Shown here: positions 23,401 to 33,828 of the stretch, piece by piece
Position numbering within the stretch: position 1 is the stretch's first letter
Layout: every line of letters starts with the position of its first letter
DNA from: Tridacna crocea
Lineage: Eukaryota; Mollusca; Bivalvia; Cardiida; Cardiidae
Length of the DNA stretch: 64,000 bases
Assembly: GCA_943736015.1 (NCBI GenBank)
Contig: OX031060.1
Location: 9,313,501-9,377,500 of the forward strand
Direction: 5' to 3'
The notes under the pieces: generated by a model
Told to the model about the DNA's origin: nothing
The model's input: only the letters and a program-made list of their open reading frames with translations
Databases searched by the model: none
Program-made: the position numbers and the translations under genes

Positions 23401-25530
23401 TTGAAAGTTGCTCTGAGGATGGATAGGTTCTCTGACTATGGATAGGGACTCTGACTATAGATGGGTGCTCTGATCATGGATAGGGAATCTAACAATGAAC
23501 AGGTGCTCTGACCATGGATAGGGAATCTGACCAAGGATGGGTGCTCTGATTATGGATAGGAATCTAACCATTGACAGGTGCTCTGACCATGGATAGGGGC
23601 TCTGACCATAGATTATGGCCTCCGACCATTGATATGTGCTCTGACCATGGACAGGTGCTCTGACTATGGATAGTTGCTCTGACCATGGATAGGTGCTCTG
23701 ATCATAGATATTGGTCTCCGACCATGGATATGTGCTCTGACTATGGACAAGTGCTCTGACCATGGATAGGTCCTCTGACAATGGAAAATGGCTCTGACCA
23801 TGGATAAGGCTCTGATCATGGATAAGGGCTCTGACCATGGAAAGGTGCTCTGATCATGGATAATGGCTCTGACCATTCATTATGGGCACTGGCGAAGGAT
23901 ATTGGATCTCACCATGGATAGGTGCTCTGATCATAGACAGGGCTCTGACCATGGATATGGGCTCTGACCATGGATAGGTGCTCTGATCATTGTTAATGAC
24001 TCTGACCATGGATACGTGCTCTGACGATGAATTAGTTGCTCGGACCATGGATACGTTTTCTGATTATTGATGGGGCCTCTGACCATGGATAGGTGGTCTG
24101 ATCATGGATAATGACGCTGACCATGGATTATGGGCTCTGACCATGGATATTTGCTCTGACCATGGATATGTGCTCTGACTATGGACAAGTGCTCTGACCA
24201 TGGATAGGTACTCTGACCATGGATATGGGCTCTGACCATGGATAGGTGCTCTGATCATGGATAATGACGCTGACCATGGATATGGGCTCTGACCATGGAT
24301 ATTTGCTCTGACCATGGATATGTGCTCTGACCATGGACAAGTGCTCTGACCATGGATAGGTACTCTGACCATGGATATGGGCTCTGGCCATGGATTGGTG
24401 CTCTGATCATGGATAAAGACTCTGACCATGGATTATGGGCACTGGCGATGGATATTGGCACTGACCAGGGATAGGTGCTCTGATCATAGACAGGGCTCTG
24501 ACCATGGATATGGGCTCTGACCAAGGATAGGTGCTCTGATCATTGATAATGACTCTGACCATGGATAGGTGCTCTGACGATGAATTAGTTGCTCTGATCA
24601 CGGATAGGGACTCTGACCACGGATGGTTGCTCTGATCATGGATAGGAATCTAACCGTTGACAGGTGCTCTGACAATGGATAGGAACTCTGACCATGGATG
24701 GGTACTCTGATCATAGATAGGGGATCTAACCATGGACTTGGACAGGTGCTCTGACCATGGATATGTGCTCTGACCATGAATTGGTGCTCTGATGATAGAA
24801 AGGGCTCTGACCATGGATTATAGGTTTTGACCATGGATGTGTGGTCTGACTATGGACAGGTGCTCTGACCATGGATAGGGACTCTGACCATGGATAGGGA
24901 ATCTAATCATGGAGAGGTGCTCTGACCATGGATAATTGCTCTGACAAAAGAAAGGTACTCTTGATCATCGATAGGGCTCTGACCATAGATTATGGGCTCT
25001 GACCATGGATATGTGTGCTGACCATGGAATGCTTTGACCATGGAACGGTGCTATGACCATGGATAGGGGATCTGACCATGGATAGGTGCTCTGATCATGG
25101 ATAATGACTTTGACCATGGAAAGGTGCTCTGACATAGGATATGTGCTCTGACCTTGGAAAGGTGATATGACCATGGATAGTTGCTCTGATCATGGATAGA
25201 TGGTCTGATCATGGATAGGTGCTCTAACCATGGATATGGGCTCTGACCATGGATTAGGTGCTCTGACCATGGTTAGGGACTTGGACCATGGATAGGAATT
25301 CTGACCATGGATAGGGGCTCTGAGCATGGATAGGTGCTCTGAGCATGGATAGGGGTCTAAGCATAGATAGTTGCTCCTATCATGTATAGTTGCTCTGACC
25401 ATGGATAGATGCTTTGATTATGGAAAGGGACTCTGACGATGGACAGGTGCTCTGACCATGGACAGGTGCTGAGGCAATGAATTGGTGCTCTGATCATGGA
25501 TATGGCTCTGACCATGCATATAGGCTCTGA
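17402..25530. repeat. 19-bp satellite array, left block (~428 monomers)
   Basis: Head-to-tail array of a 19-bp monomer, consensus CTCTGACCATGGATAGGTG, with 18- and 20-bp variants (GATAGGG, GATTAGGTG) and GACC/GATC/GATT alternatives. Higher-order structure: a 398-bp block (21 monomers) starting at 19,689 and 20,087, followed by a 322-bp version (20,485-20,806); a 95-96-bp block three times at 22,735-23,030; and a 152-bp block near 24,107-24,260. The minus strand reads HLSMVRAPIHGQSTYPWSE cyclically in every frame and gives stop-free runs up to 221 codons (18,696-19,361). The plus strand is closed by TGA and TAG in each cycle. Confidence 0.95.
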
Positions 25531-25668
25531 ATGAATGAATGAATGAATGTTGTTTTATGGCGCATCGACAGCTTTGGTCATTTAGCGCGCATATCTATGT
25601 TAAAAGATAATAAACGTGGAGTTGTTTAAACTGAATAAAGTTTGAATGACAATAAAAGAATTGAATTA

Positions 25669-26173
25669 AGAAAATTTAATGCATAAAGGGCATCATCAAG
25701 TTACAGGGCAATCCCTATATACTCAAATGTTTTAAATAATAAGAACTGAATTAAGAAGAATGCATAAAGGGCATTATCGAGTTACAGGGCAATCCCTATA
25801 TACTCAAAAGTTCTAAATGATAAGATTTAAGAATGTGATAAAAAGGTTTAAACTCAATGCTGGTTTGATAAAAAGAAGTTTTTTAAATGAAAAAGAAATA
25901 TGTGTCATTTATAATGTGCATAAAATATGATATTGAGTGGCTGGGCATTCCCTGCCTACTCAACAGTTTTAGATATCGAGTTACAGGGCAATCCCTATAT
26001 ACTCAAAAGTTTTAAATGATAAGATTTAAGAATGTGATAAAAAGGTTTAAACTCAATGCTGGTTTGATAAAAAGAAGTTTTTTTAAATGAAAAAGAAATA
26101 TGTGTCATTTATAATGTGCATAAAATATGATATTGAGTGGCTGGGCATTCCCTGCCTACTCAACAGTTTTAGA
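25669..26173 (-). repeat. Direct repeats in the LINE 3' UTR
   Basis: A ~200-bp segment is tandemly duplicated (25,775-25,973 and 25,974-26,173). The two copies differ at about two positions (a C/T and one T in a T run). A shorter ~80-bp unit precedes them (from 25,669). Each carries TTACAGGGCAATCCCTATAT, in which AGGG-CAAT-CCCT can form a small hairpin, so that motif occurs three times before the tail. Confidence 0.8.
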
Positions 26174-26397
26174 TTAAAAGGCAAGACTGATAATATTGTT
26201 TTTCCTTGGAAATGAGGTTAAAATTGGTAAAGATTGGAGCCTCCAATGGGATCAAATACTCCCATTAAAGAGGTCCTGTCTCCAATGAGATAAGATGCCC
26301 CCAAGAGGGCTAATCCTCCCATTAAGGAGATGTAAACTGAATATTAAAGGAATTAAAAATGTTGTAAAAAGATAGGTAAGAAATTCAATAGTAAATA

Positions 26398-29300
26398 TCA
26401 CAGTTTATTGTAAATGCCAATCTCCTTTATAAAAGCGATAATAGATTCAACGCTGACAGAATCAAAAAGATTTTTCAAATTATCAACGTTGAAATATTTT
26501 AAACGAACTGGCTGAAAGTCAATGCAATCTAGTAGGATATGTTTTACAGAAAAGGTTGCATTGCATGGTATACATTCTGGGGCATCATCTCTTGTCAAGA
26601 GCCAGGAATGTGTGATGCGTGAATGGCCAATTCGAAGTCGTGCAATTATCACTTCTTCTCGACGAACGGATCTGTAAACGGGATACCATTCACCAAGGGA
26701 TGGTTTAACTGAATGCAGTTTATTGAAAATATCAGCATCCCACTGGGATTGCCAAGAAGATTGGATATGTGATAAAACGGAGGATTTAAAATCAGTGTGT
26801 GGAACTTTAAAATCTGAAATGGGAAGGTTAAGTGCAGATTTGGCAGACCTATCGGCATTTTCATTGCCTTTGATGCCTACATGACTTGGAAGCCAGCAGA
26901 ACACCAATCTATTCTTAGAAGAAATTTGTGAGATCCTTTCAAGTAAACTGCAGATTAAAGGATTCTCAAGTCGTTGATTTGAAAGGGCCTGTAATGTTGA
27001 CAAAGAGTCTGAAAAGATAATAAAACGGTTGGAATTAGAACTTTCAACTAGATTAGGGCAAGATCTACTGCTTTAATTTCAGCAGAGAAGATAGAGGAGT
27101 TGTTTGGAAGGCGGCATTTTAAGCTCGTTTGTCCATAAACAGCGGCAGCTGCTACAGAATTGCCTTCTTTAGATCCATCTGTATAGATGGGTTTGAAGGA
27201 AAAATAATGCTCCTTTATTTCGTTGTATCTAGCATGAAATACAGTTCTATCCGTGACAGACTTTTTGTCAGATGCAAGGTCAAATCTGAATTCTGCACTG
27301 TTTAGTGTCCATGGAGGGATTTCAGAGATTTTATAGTCGGCAATAGACTCGGTGTCTATGCCAAGGTTATCTACAATGGGCTCCATGCGGATACCAAATG
27401 GAGGAATAACATTTGGTTTTCTTTCAAAAAGACGTTTATATTCAGGTTTAAAGACAACGTTATGAGTTGGATTAAAACGATTCGACTTAAGTTTTAAAAT
27501 ATATTGAAGTGAGAGTTTTTCTCTCCTGTAAGAAAGGGAAGGTTCATTAGCCTCAACATAGAGACTATTGACGGGAGAAGTTCTGAAAGCTTCAAGTACA
27601 AGACGCAGACCTTCGTGGTGTATAGAATCGAGAATTTTCAGATAGGATTTACGGGCCGATCCGTATACAACAGATCCATAGTCCAACTTGGAGCGAACTA
27701 AAGACCGATAAAGCCGCAAGAGGACTTTACGGTCTGCTCCCCATTCAGAATGAGCCACAACCTTAAGAAGATTAAGAGCCTTCTTGCACTTCTTTTTAAG
27801 TGCAGTGATGTGAGGAAGGAAAGAAAGCTTTCTGTCAAAGATGACTCCAAGAAATTTAAACTCAGAAACGACTTCAATTTTAGTTTTGTCCAGATAAAGT
27901 TCAGGATCTGGATGAACACCTCGTAGATTACAGAGGTGCATGCACTTAGTTTTGGACTTTGAAAATTTGAAGCCATTTTCATCAGACCATGTTTGCAATT
28001 TGTTGAGACATTGCTGAAGTTGTCTCTCAATAATGTTCATATTTCGAGATCTGAAGCATATGACGAAGTCATCAACATAGAGGGAACAGTCTACACCAGG
28101 ACAGATAGCTTTGACTATACTGTTTATTTTCACACTGAAAAGTGTAACAGAGAGAATACATCCTTGGGGTACACCCATCTCCTGTTCACGGGCTCCCGAG
28201 ACAGTATTACCAACTCGGACGCGGAAAAGACGTTCATCCAAGAAGGCTGAAATAAAAAGAGGAAGACGGCTTCGAAGACCAAAGTCATGCAAGTCTTTCA
28301 GAATTCCGTATTTCCAAGTTGTATCGTAAGCGCTTTCAAGGTCGAAAAAGACAGATACTACATGCTGTCTATTAATAAAGGCTTCTCTGACAAAGGTTTC
28401 AAAGCGGACAAGATGATCTATGGTGCCGCGCTGGCGACGAAATCCACTCTGTACATCAACAATGAGGTTGTTCTTCTCTAAAAACCAGACAAGCCTGTCG
28501 TTGACCATACGTTCTAGGGTCTTGCAGAGACAACTAGTAAGAGCTATTGGCCGATAGTTAGCCGGGTCACTAGCATCTTTGCCAGGTTTTGGGATAGGAA
28601 TGACAAGTGCCTCCCGCCAGGATGCAGGAAAATCACCTGACTGCCAGATATCATTAAAAATATCAAGTAAAACTGAGAGGGAAGTAAAAGGTAAGTGTTT
28701 TAAAAACTGGTAATGAACTTTATCTGGGCCAGGAGAAGAATCATGAGCTTTATTCAGAGCAGATTTTAATTCTTTAAAAGTGAAGAGTTTATTATAATGC
28801 TCTGAATTCAAAGACTTGAAATTAAGCTTTTTCTTTTCTTCTCTAGCTTTATTCCTCTGAAACTTTTCTGAATAGTTTGCAGAGGAAGACTTTTTGCAAA
28901 AGGTGTCAGCAAGAGCATCAGCTATATCCTGGGGAGATTCCAACGAAGTATTGTTAACCTCAAGGTGACTAACAGGGGTTTGGCCTTTGCCATTGATCTT
29001 TCTGATCATATCCCAGGTTTTTTTAGTAGTAGTTCTACTATTCAACTTAGAGACATATTGTCTCCAGGCCTTGCGCTTACTTTCTTTAATGGTACGACGG
29101 GCTTTTGCCCTGGAAATACGGAATAAGTTAAGATTGTCTTTGGTAGGCCTGAGATTAAATTTTCTAAGGGCCTGTTTTCTGTCTCTGACAGCCTGTTTAC
29201 AATCATCATTGTACCAAGGCTTGTCAGGTCGTTTTGGGTTTGTCGAGGTCTGAGGGACGGACTGTTCAGCTGCATCAATTAATAGGGAAGTGAAAAGTTT

Positions 29301-30131
29301 TGCAGGATCATCGCAATTTCCAAATTTATCATGTGTAATGGTCTGTTCACATAGGGTTTCAAATTTACTCCAATTGGCTTTGGAAAGCTTCCATTTCTGC
29401 GGTCGTACACTGCTGGATGGTTGTGTGGATGAAAAGATAATGGGGAAGTGATCACTTCCACACAAATCCTCAGTCACTTTCCAAGTAAAATTGGGAAGTA
29501 AGACTGGGCTGCATAATGTTAAATCAATAGAAGAGTAAGATCCAGTTGCTGGATGCAAGTAGGTTTTGGATTTGTTATCATTCATGAAAGACAGAGAGTT
29601 GTTCGAAATGAAGTTCTCCAACTGGAGACCTCTCTGGTTGGTGTCATTGCAACCTCACATAACATTGTGACCATTAAAGTCCCCAGCAAGAATATAGGGG
29701 GATGGCAATTGTGAAATGAGATCATTCAGATTGGTCTCATTGATAGGTATGCTTGGCGGGAGATATAAAGAACACAGTGTAACAGCACTGTGTATAGATA
29801 ACCTGACAGCAACAGCTTGCAGGTTTGTATTTAAAGAGATATCTTTGTGAGGAATGTTGTTGTTTACAATAATAGAAACACCTCCTCTGGCTTTTTCACC
29901 TTCGGTAAAAATCTTGTTGTAAACAGAATGATATTTGATAGTGATATCATCCTCCCGTTTAAGGAAGGTTTCTTGCAGACAAACAGCAACTGGTTTGTGC
30001 TCATTGATTAAAAGTGAAAGTTCGTCAAAGTTTGACTTCAGACCTCGACAATTCCACTGGATTATGGTATCCATAGTGCATGAGGTAAGTATAAAGACTA
30101 TAGTAAAAAACGAGGTCGTAAACCAATGCAT
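26398..30131 (-). pseudogene. LINE ORF2: endonuclease, reverse transcriptase, RNase H (two lesions)
   Basis: About 1,245 codons. The endonuclease part shows IIQWNCRGLKSN, CLQETF and ILAGDFNGHN. The reverse transcriptase shows NYRPIALTS, FFDLESAYDTTW, GVPQGCILS and the catalytic YVDDF (about 28,066-28,080). RNase H shows IYTDGSKEG, SAEIKAVDLAL and SDSLSTLQAL, then WLPSHVGIKGNENADRSAK; a CXXC...H...C block (CIPCNATFSVKHILLDC) lies near the C-terminus. Two changes interrupt it: an in-frame TGA at 29,655-29,657 where the family would have a tryptophan after GHNVM, and a one-base frameshift near 27,050 inside RNase H. The natural start may be the Met at 30,131 or that at 30,074 (MDTIIQWN). Its proteins would act in cis on its own RNA in target-primed reverse transcription. 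Confidence 0.9.
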
Positions 30132-30146
30132 TTTAAAATAGACTGG

Positions 30147-31661
30147 TTAAGATTTAATTACAGATGTCTCGGCTTTGGATGATTGCCACGCGTCAAAATC
30201 CTTGTTCCAAAGATCTTTGGAAGTGGACCAGATAGAGGCTTCTGAATCTGAAGCCTCACCTTCCAGATTTTCAGTATCTGCGTCCATGTCCTCTAGCTCC
30301 GAAAATCTGTTGGAGGTAGGGACAGGATCATTTACTTTGACTGTGATCTCACAAGATCCTTGGTTATCTTTAGATTGTGGTTTAGATTTGGAAGAAGACC
30401 TTTTAGGAGGTCGGGGTGTATGATTCGGATTGTCTTTAGATGAGACGTTGGATTTGGTTGTAGACTGTGAAGATGGAGGTTGTGGTTTCTTTGGTGTCTG
30501 TTGTGAAGGGGGAGATGGTTTTGAAGCTTTTTGTGAGATGTTTTGCACAGAGGTAGATGTCTTTGAAGGTTTTTTTGAAGAAATACTTTGAGAAGGGGTA
30601 GATGGTGTTTTTAGTGTAGTGGATGAAGTGGTGGGTTTGGGAGTAGGCTGTGTCTGTTTTGGAGGCTTTGGAGGTACGGAAGGTTGAATATCAGGAACTA
30701 AGCTTTTTAACTCATTGGCCATTTCTGGAAACTTTTCAAGAAGTTTCTTTGCCAAGAGTTCACAAGTAGAGCAATGTTCCTTTCCGGATGTTGCAGAAGA
30801 CACTTTTGCATATGATGTTGAACAATTCAACAATGTTTGGTCATTTCTGCGTTTTTCAATGATCTTTCGTGCTTCCACAAAAGGAATATTTTCTTTATAT
30901 TTTATAGATAGGATTTCTTTTTCATCCTTCCAGATTGAACACTCTTTCGAAAAGACTGGATGATTGGACTTGCAATTAAAACAGAGAACAGGATTATTGC
31001 AAGTATTAGGCTCATGGTCAGGGCCCTCAAAAGCACATTTTGGACAGACAGGAGTGCTTTTGCAATTACTTTCGTGATGGCCGTACCTCTGGCATTTATA
31101 ACAGCGCAGAGGGTTAGGCACATACACATCAACCTTCACAGATTGAAATCCTATTTTGATGGAAGCAGGAAGAACTGGTGTACAAAAGGTAAGGATATAG
31201 GTATTTGTATCTCTACGCATACCATTCCTGAAAATAGAGATCTGTTTGACCTCAGACACAGCCTGAGATTTCAGGTTACTTTTAATCTCTTCCACCGAGT
31301 CACAGTAGGATAGTTCCTTACATCTGATGACTCCTTTACTGGTGTTAAGAGTTTTGTGAGGGTAAACTTTTACATCCAAATTGTGAAATCTTTTATGACC
31401 TAGGAGATTTTTGGCTTGCTGTTGAGAATGACATTCAACAAGCAAAGTGTCATTTTTTAGTTTTTTCACAGATTTTGGTGTGCCTAAAATGGAAGAAACT
31501 GTCTTCTCTATAACAAATGGAGAAAGTTTTGAGATGGGCTTGGTTGGATCAACCGCCTCTACTACAATAAAACGAGCAAATGTTGTTTTTGTATTGAATG
31601 ATATGTCTGACTCTGAATCAGAGTCAGAAAGAACACGCTTGGCTTTCTTTTGTGTTGCCAT
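30147..31661 (-). CDS. LINE ORF1: zinc-knuckle RNA-binding (Gag-like) protein, intact
   Basis: 504 codons from the Met at 31,661 (context AAACATGG); the frame is open 21 codons further up to a Met at 31,724, but the inner start MATQKKAKRV is more plausible. An acidic N-terminus (SDSDSESD) is followed by a region that may form an RNA-recognition-like fold. Then come three zinc knuckles in a row, CYKCQRYGHHESNC (CX2CX4HX4C), CPKCAFEGPDHEPNTC and CFNCKSNHPVFSKEC, at about residues 187-241. The C-terminal third is a low-complexity Pro/Ser/Thr/Lys tail. Proteins of this kind coat the LINE RNA. It ends 15 bp before ORF2. Confidence 0.9.
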   Translation of the reverse strand: MATQKKAKRVLSDSDSESDISFNTKTTFARFIVVEAVDPTKPISKLSPFVIEKTVSSILGTPKSVKKLKNDTLLVECHSQQQAKNLLGHKRFHNLDVKVYPHKTLNTSKGVIRCKELSYCDSVEEIKSNLKSQAVSEVKQISIFRNGMRRDTNTYILTFCTPVLPASIKIGFQSVKVDVYVPNPLRCYKCQRYGHHESNCKSTPVCPKCAFEGPDHEPNTCNNPVLCFNCKSNHPVFSKECSIWKDEKEILSIKYKENIPFVEARKIIEKRRNDQTLLNCSTSYAKVSSATSGKEHCSTCELLAKKLLEKFPEMANELKSLVPDIQPSVPPKPPKQTQPTPKPTTSSTTLKTPSTPSQSISSKKPSKTSTSVQNISQKASKPSPPSQQTPKKPQPPSSQSTTKSNVSSKDNPNHTPRPPKRSSSKSKPQSKDNQGSCEITVKVNDPVPTSNRFSELEDMDADTENLEGEASDSEASIWSTSKDLWNKDFDAWQSSKAETSVIKS

Positions 31662-32266
31662 GTTTATTTGATAGGGTTCATCACCGATGTTCCCCACCCG
31701 CCCCGGAGCCCAACAAGGGGACATGATCTGGGGAAACCCAACTCAGATCATGACAAGGATACATCGGTGATATACTCGAAGTGAAAGGGCTAGACTGGAC
31801 AAATGTAGGGCCGCAGAATGTCACACCAAGCATTGACTGTCTTTGGGCATTTACAAGTGTCAACCAAACACCATTCTTTCACCCGATTAGCCCATGAGCC
31901 ACCGCCTTCTAGGGTTTTGACATACACCTACTGATGGTAGAGAAGAGACATGAATTTTATTTTTATGTGTATGTACTTCTAAAAGAAAACAGAGACAGAG
32001 AAACACCCTAGGGCTCGGCGTGACCAGCCGATTGATCAGGACGGGCCTTCCCGACCCCTCGTTTAGTTCAGTTCAAGGCCAAAGTGGTGTGTTGCAAAAA
32101 CAGAGCTATCAAAGGGCCATACTCTGAATCCACTCAACCACCAGGATCCCGTCATCGAACGACACGAGTTGCAGCCCACGGCAAACAGGCAGGCACAGTG
32201 GGGGGGTCTTACCCCTGCTATAGTGCGACAGCTGAGCTATTTCTATCCCCCCGCCCAGCTGGGGGT
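31662..32266 (-). promoter_or_regulatory. LINE 5' untranslated region
   Basis: About 605 bp between the 5' junction and the ORF1 start. It begins ACCCCCAGCTGGGCGGGG-like on the minus strand and is more GC-rich than its surroundings. Full-length LINEs of this group carry an internal Pol II promoter in this position; I see no specific motif that proves it. The same segment is duplicated at 34,820-35,424. Confidence 0.5.
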
Positions 32267-33828
32267 ATATAGGCTCTGACCATGGATAGGTGCTCTGACC
32301 ATGGATAGAGGCTCTGACTATGGATAAGGGCTCTGAAGAATTAACAGGTGCCCTGACCATGGATAGCGGGTTCTGACCAAGGATAGGTGCTCTGATCATA
32401 GATAGGCCTCTGACCATGGATAGAGGCTCTGACCATGGATAAGGGCTCTGAAGAATTAACAGGTGCTCTGACCATGGATAGCGGGTTCTGACCAATGAAA
32501 TGTGCTCTGTCAGTGGATAGTTGCTCTGACCATGGATAGATGCTCTGACCATAGATAAGGACTCTGACCATGGATGGGTACTCTGATCGTGATAGGAATC
32601 TAACCATGGACAGTTGCTCCGACCATGGATAGGGACTCTGACCATGGATGGGTGCTCTGATCATGGATAGGAATCTAACCGTTGACAGGTGCTCTGACAA
32701 TGGATAGGAACTCTGACCATGGATGGGTACTCTGATCATAGATAGGGGATCTAACCATGGACTTGGACAGGTGCTCTGACCATGGATATGTGCTCTGACC
32801 ATGAATTGGTGCTCTGATGATAGAAAGGGCTCTGACCATGGATTATAGGTTTTGACCATGGATATGTGGTCTGACTATGGACAGGTGACAATAGATAAGG
32901 GGCTTTGACAGGGATAGATGCTCTGACCATGGATAGGGACTCTGACAATAGATAAGGGGCTTTGACATGGATAGGTGTTATGACCATGGATAAGGCTCTC
33001 TGACCATGGATTAGGTGCTCTGACAATAGATAAGGGGCTTTGACATGGTTAGGTGCTCTGACCATGGATAGGGACTCTGACAATAGATAAGGGGCTTTGA
33101 CATGGATAGGTGCTCTGACCATGGATAAGGTTCTCTGACCATTGATTAGGGGGCTCTGACAAAGGATAGGTGCTCTGACCATGGAAATGTGATCTGACCA
33201 TGGATAGATGCTCTGATCATGGATAGATGGTCTGATCATGGATAGGTGATCTAACCATGGATAGGGGCTCTGACCATGGATAGGTGCTCTCACCATGGAT
33301 TAAGTGCTCGGACAATGGATTCCTGCTCTGATTATGGATAGGGCCTCTGACCATGGATAGGTGCTCTGATCATGGATAATGACTCTGACCATGGATAGGT
33401 GCTCTGACCATGAATTAGGTGCTCTGACCATGGAAACGTGCTCTGGTTATGTATTGGGGCTCTGATCATAGATAAGTGCTCTGAGCATGGATAGGTGCTT
33501 TGACCATGGAAAGGTGCTCTGACCATGGATTATGGGCTCTGACCAAGTATATGTGCCCTGACCATAGATGGGTGCTCTGACCATGGATAGGGCTCTGCCC
33601 ATGGATAGGGCTCTGCCCATGGATGGGTGCTCTGATCATGGATAGGGACTCTGACCATGGATTAGGTGCTCTGATAATGGATAAGGGGCTTAGACATGGA
33701 TAGGTGCTCTGACCATGGATAAGGTTCTCTGACCATGGATAAGGTTCTCTGACCATGGATAAGGGGCTCTGACATAGGATATGTGCTCTGACCTTGGAAA
33801 GGTGATATGACCATGGATAGTTGCTCTG
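32267..33828. repeat. 19-bp satellite, middle block (~82 monomers)
   Basis: Continues the array on the 5' side of the LINE. It includes variant monomers such as GAAGAATTAACAG (near 32,336 and 32,453) and GACAATAGATAAGGGGCTTT. The stretch 32,633-32,887 is nearly identical to 24,608-24,862 in the left block, at a constant offset of 8,025 bp. Confidence 0.95.

Larger units (their letters stand above)
25531..32266 (-). mobile_element. Complete RNase H-bearing LINE (I-like non-LTR retrotransposon)
   Basis: 6,736 bp, inserted in the satellite and flanked by the 13-bp duplication ATATAGGCTCTGA (25,518-25,530 and 32,267-32,279). On the minus strand: 5' UTR about 605 bp, ORF1 (zinc-knuckle protein), a 15-bp gap, ORF2 (endonuclease, reverse transcriptase, RNase H), then an ~870-bp 3' UTR ending in a (CATT)n tail (25,531-25,549) rather than poly(A). 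An RNase H domain and a tetranucleotide tail fit the I superfamily; a Nimb-like clade is possible but not shown. Nearly full length and with a clean target duplication, so a fairly recent insertion. Confidence 0.9.
30671..33828. repeat. Tandem segmental duplication, first copy (3,158 bp)
   Basis: Spans most of LINE ORF1, the LINE 5' UTR and 1,562 bp of satellite. The second copy follows immediately. Differences seen are three single bases: A/T near 31,165 versus 34,323, T/C near 31,197 versus 34,355, and T/C near 32,068 versus 35,230. The copies match over the satellite as well. The breakpoint joins ...TTGCTCTG to GAGGTACGG with only a TG shared between the parental ends. Confidence 0.95.

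Noticed and set aside
17716-25402. Dozens of minus-strand open frames (MVRAPIHGQS-type) as genes
   Set aside because: They are readings of the 19-bp satellite; every frame gives the same peptide cycle, and starts and stops follow monomer variants. No promoter or conserved unique sequence accompanies them.
17402-25530. Arrays of nuclear-receptor-like half sites (GGTCA every 19 bp)
   Set aside because: The five-base match is too short and is an unavoidable product of the monomer.
30960-31313. 117-codon plus-strand frame and its neighbours inside the LINE
   Set aside because: Antisense shadows of ORF1; identical copies appear in the duplicated block for the same reason.
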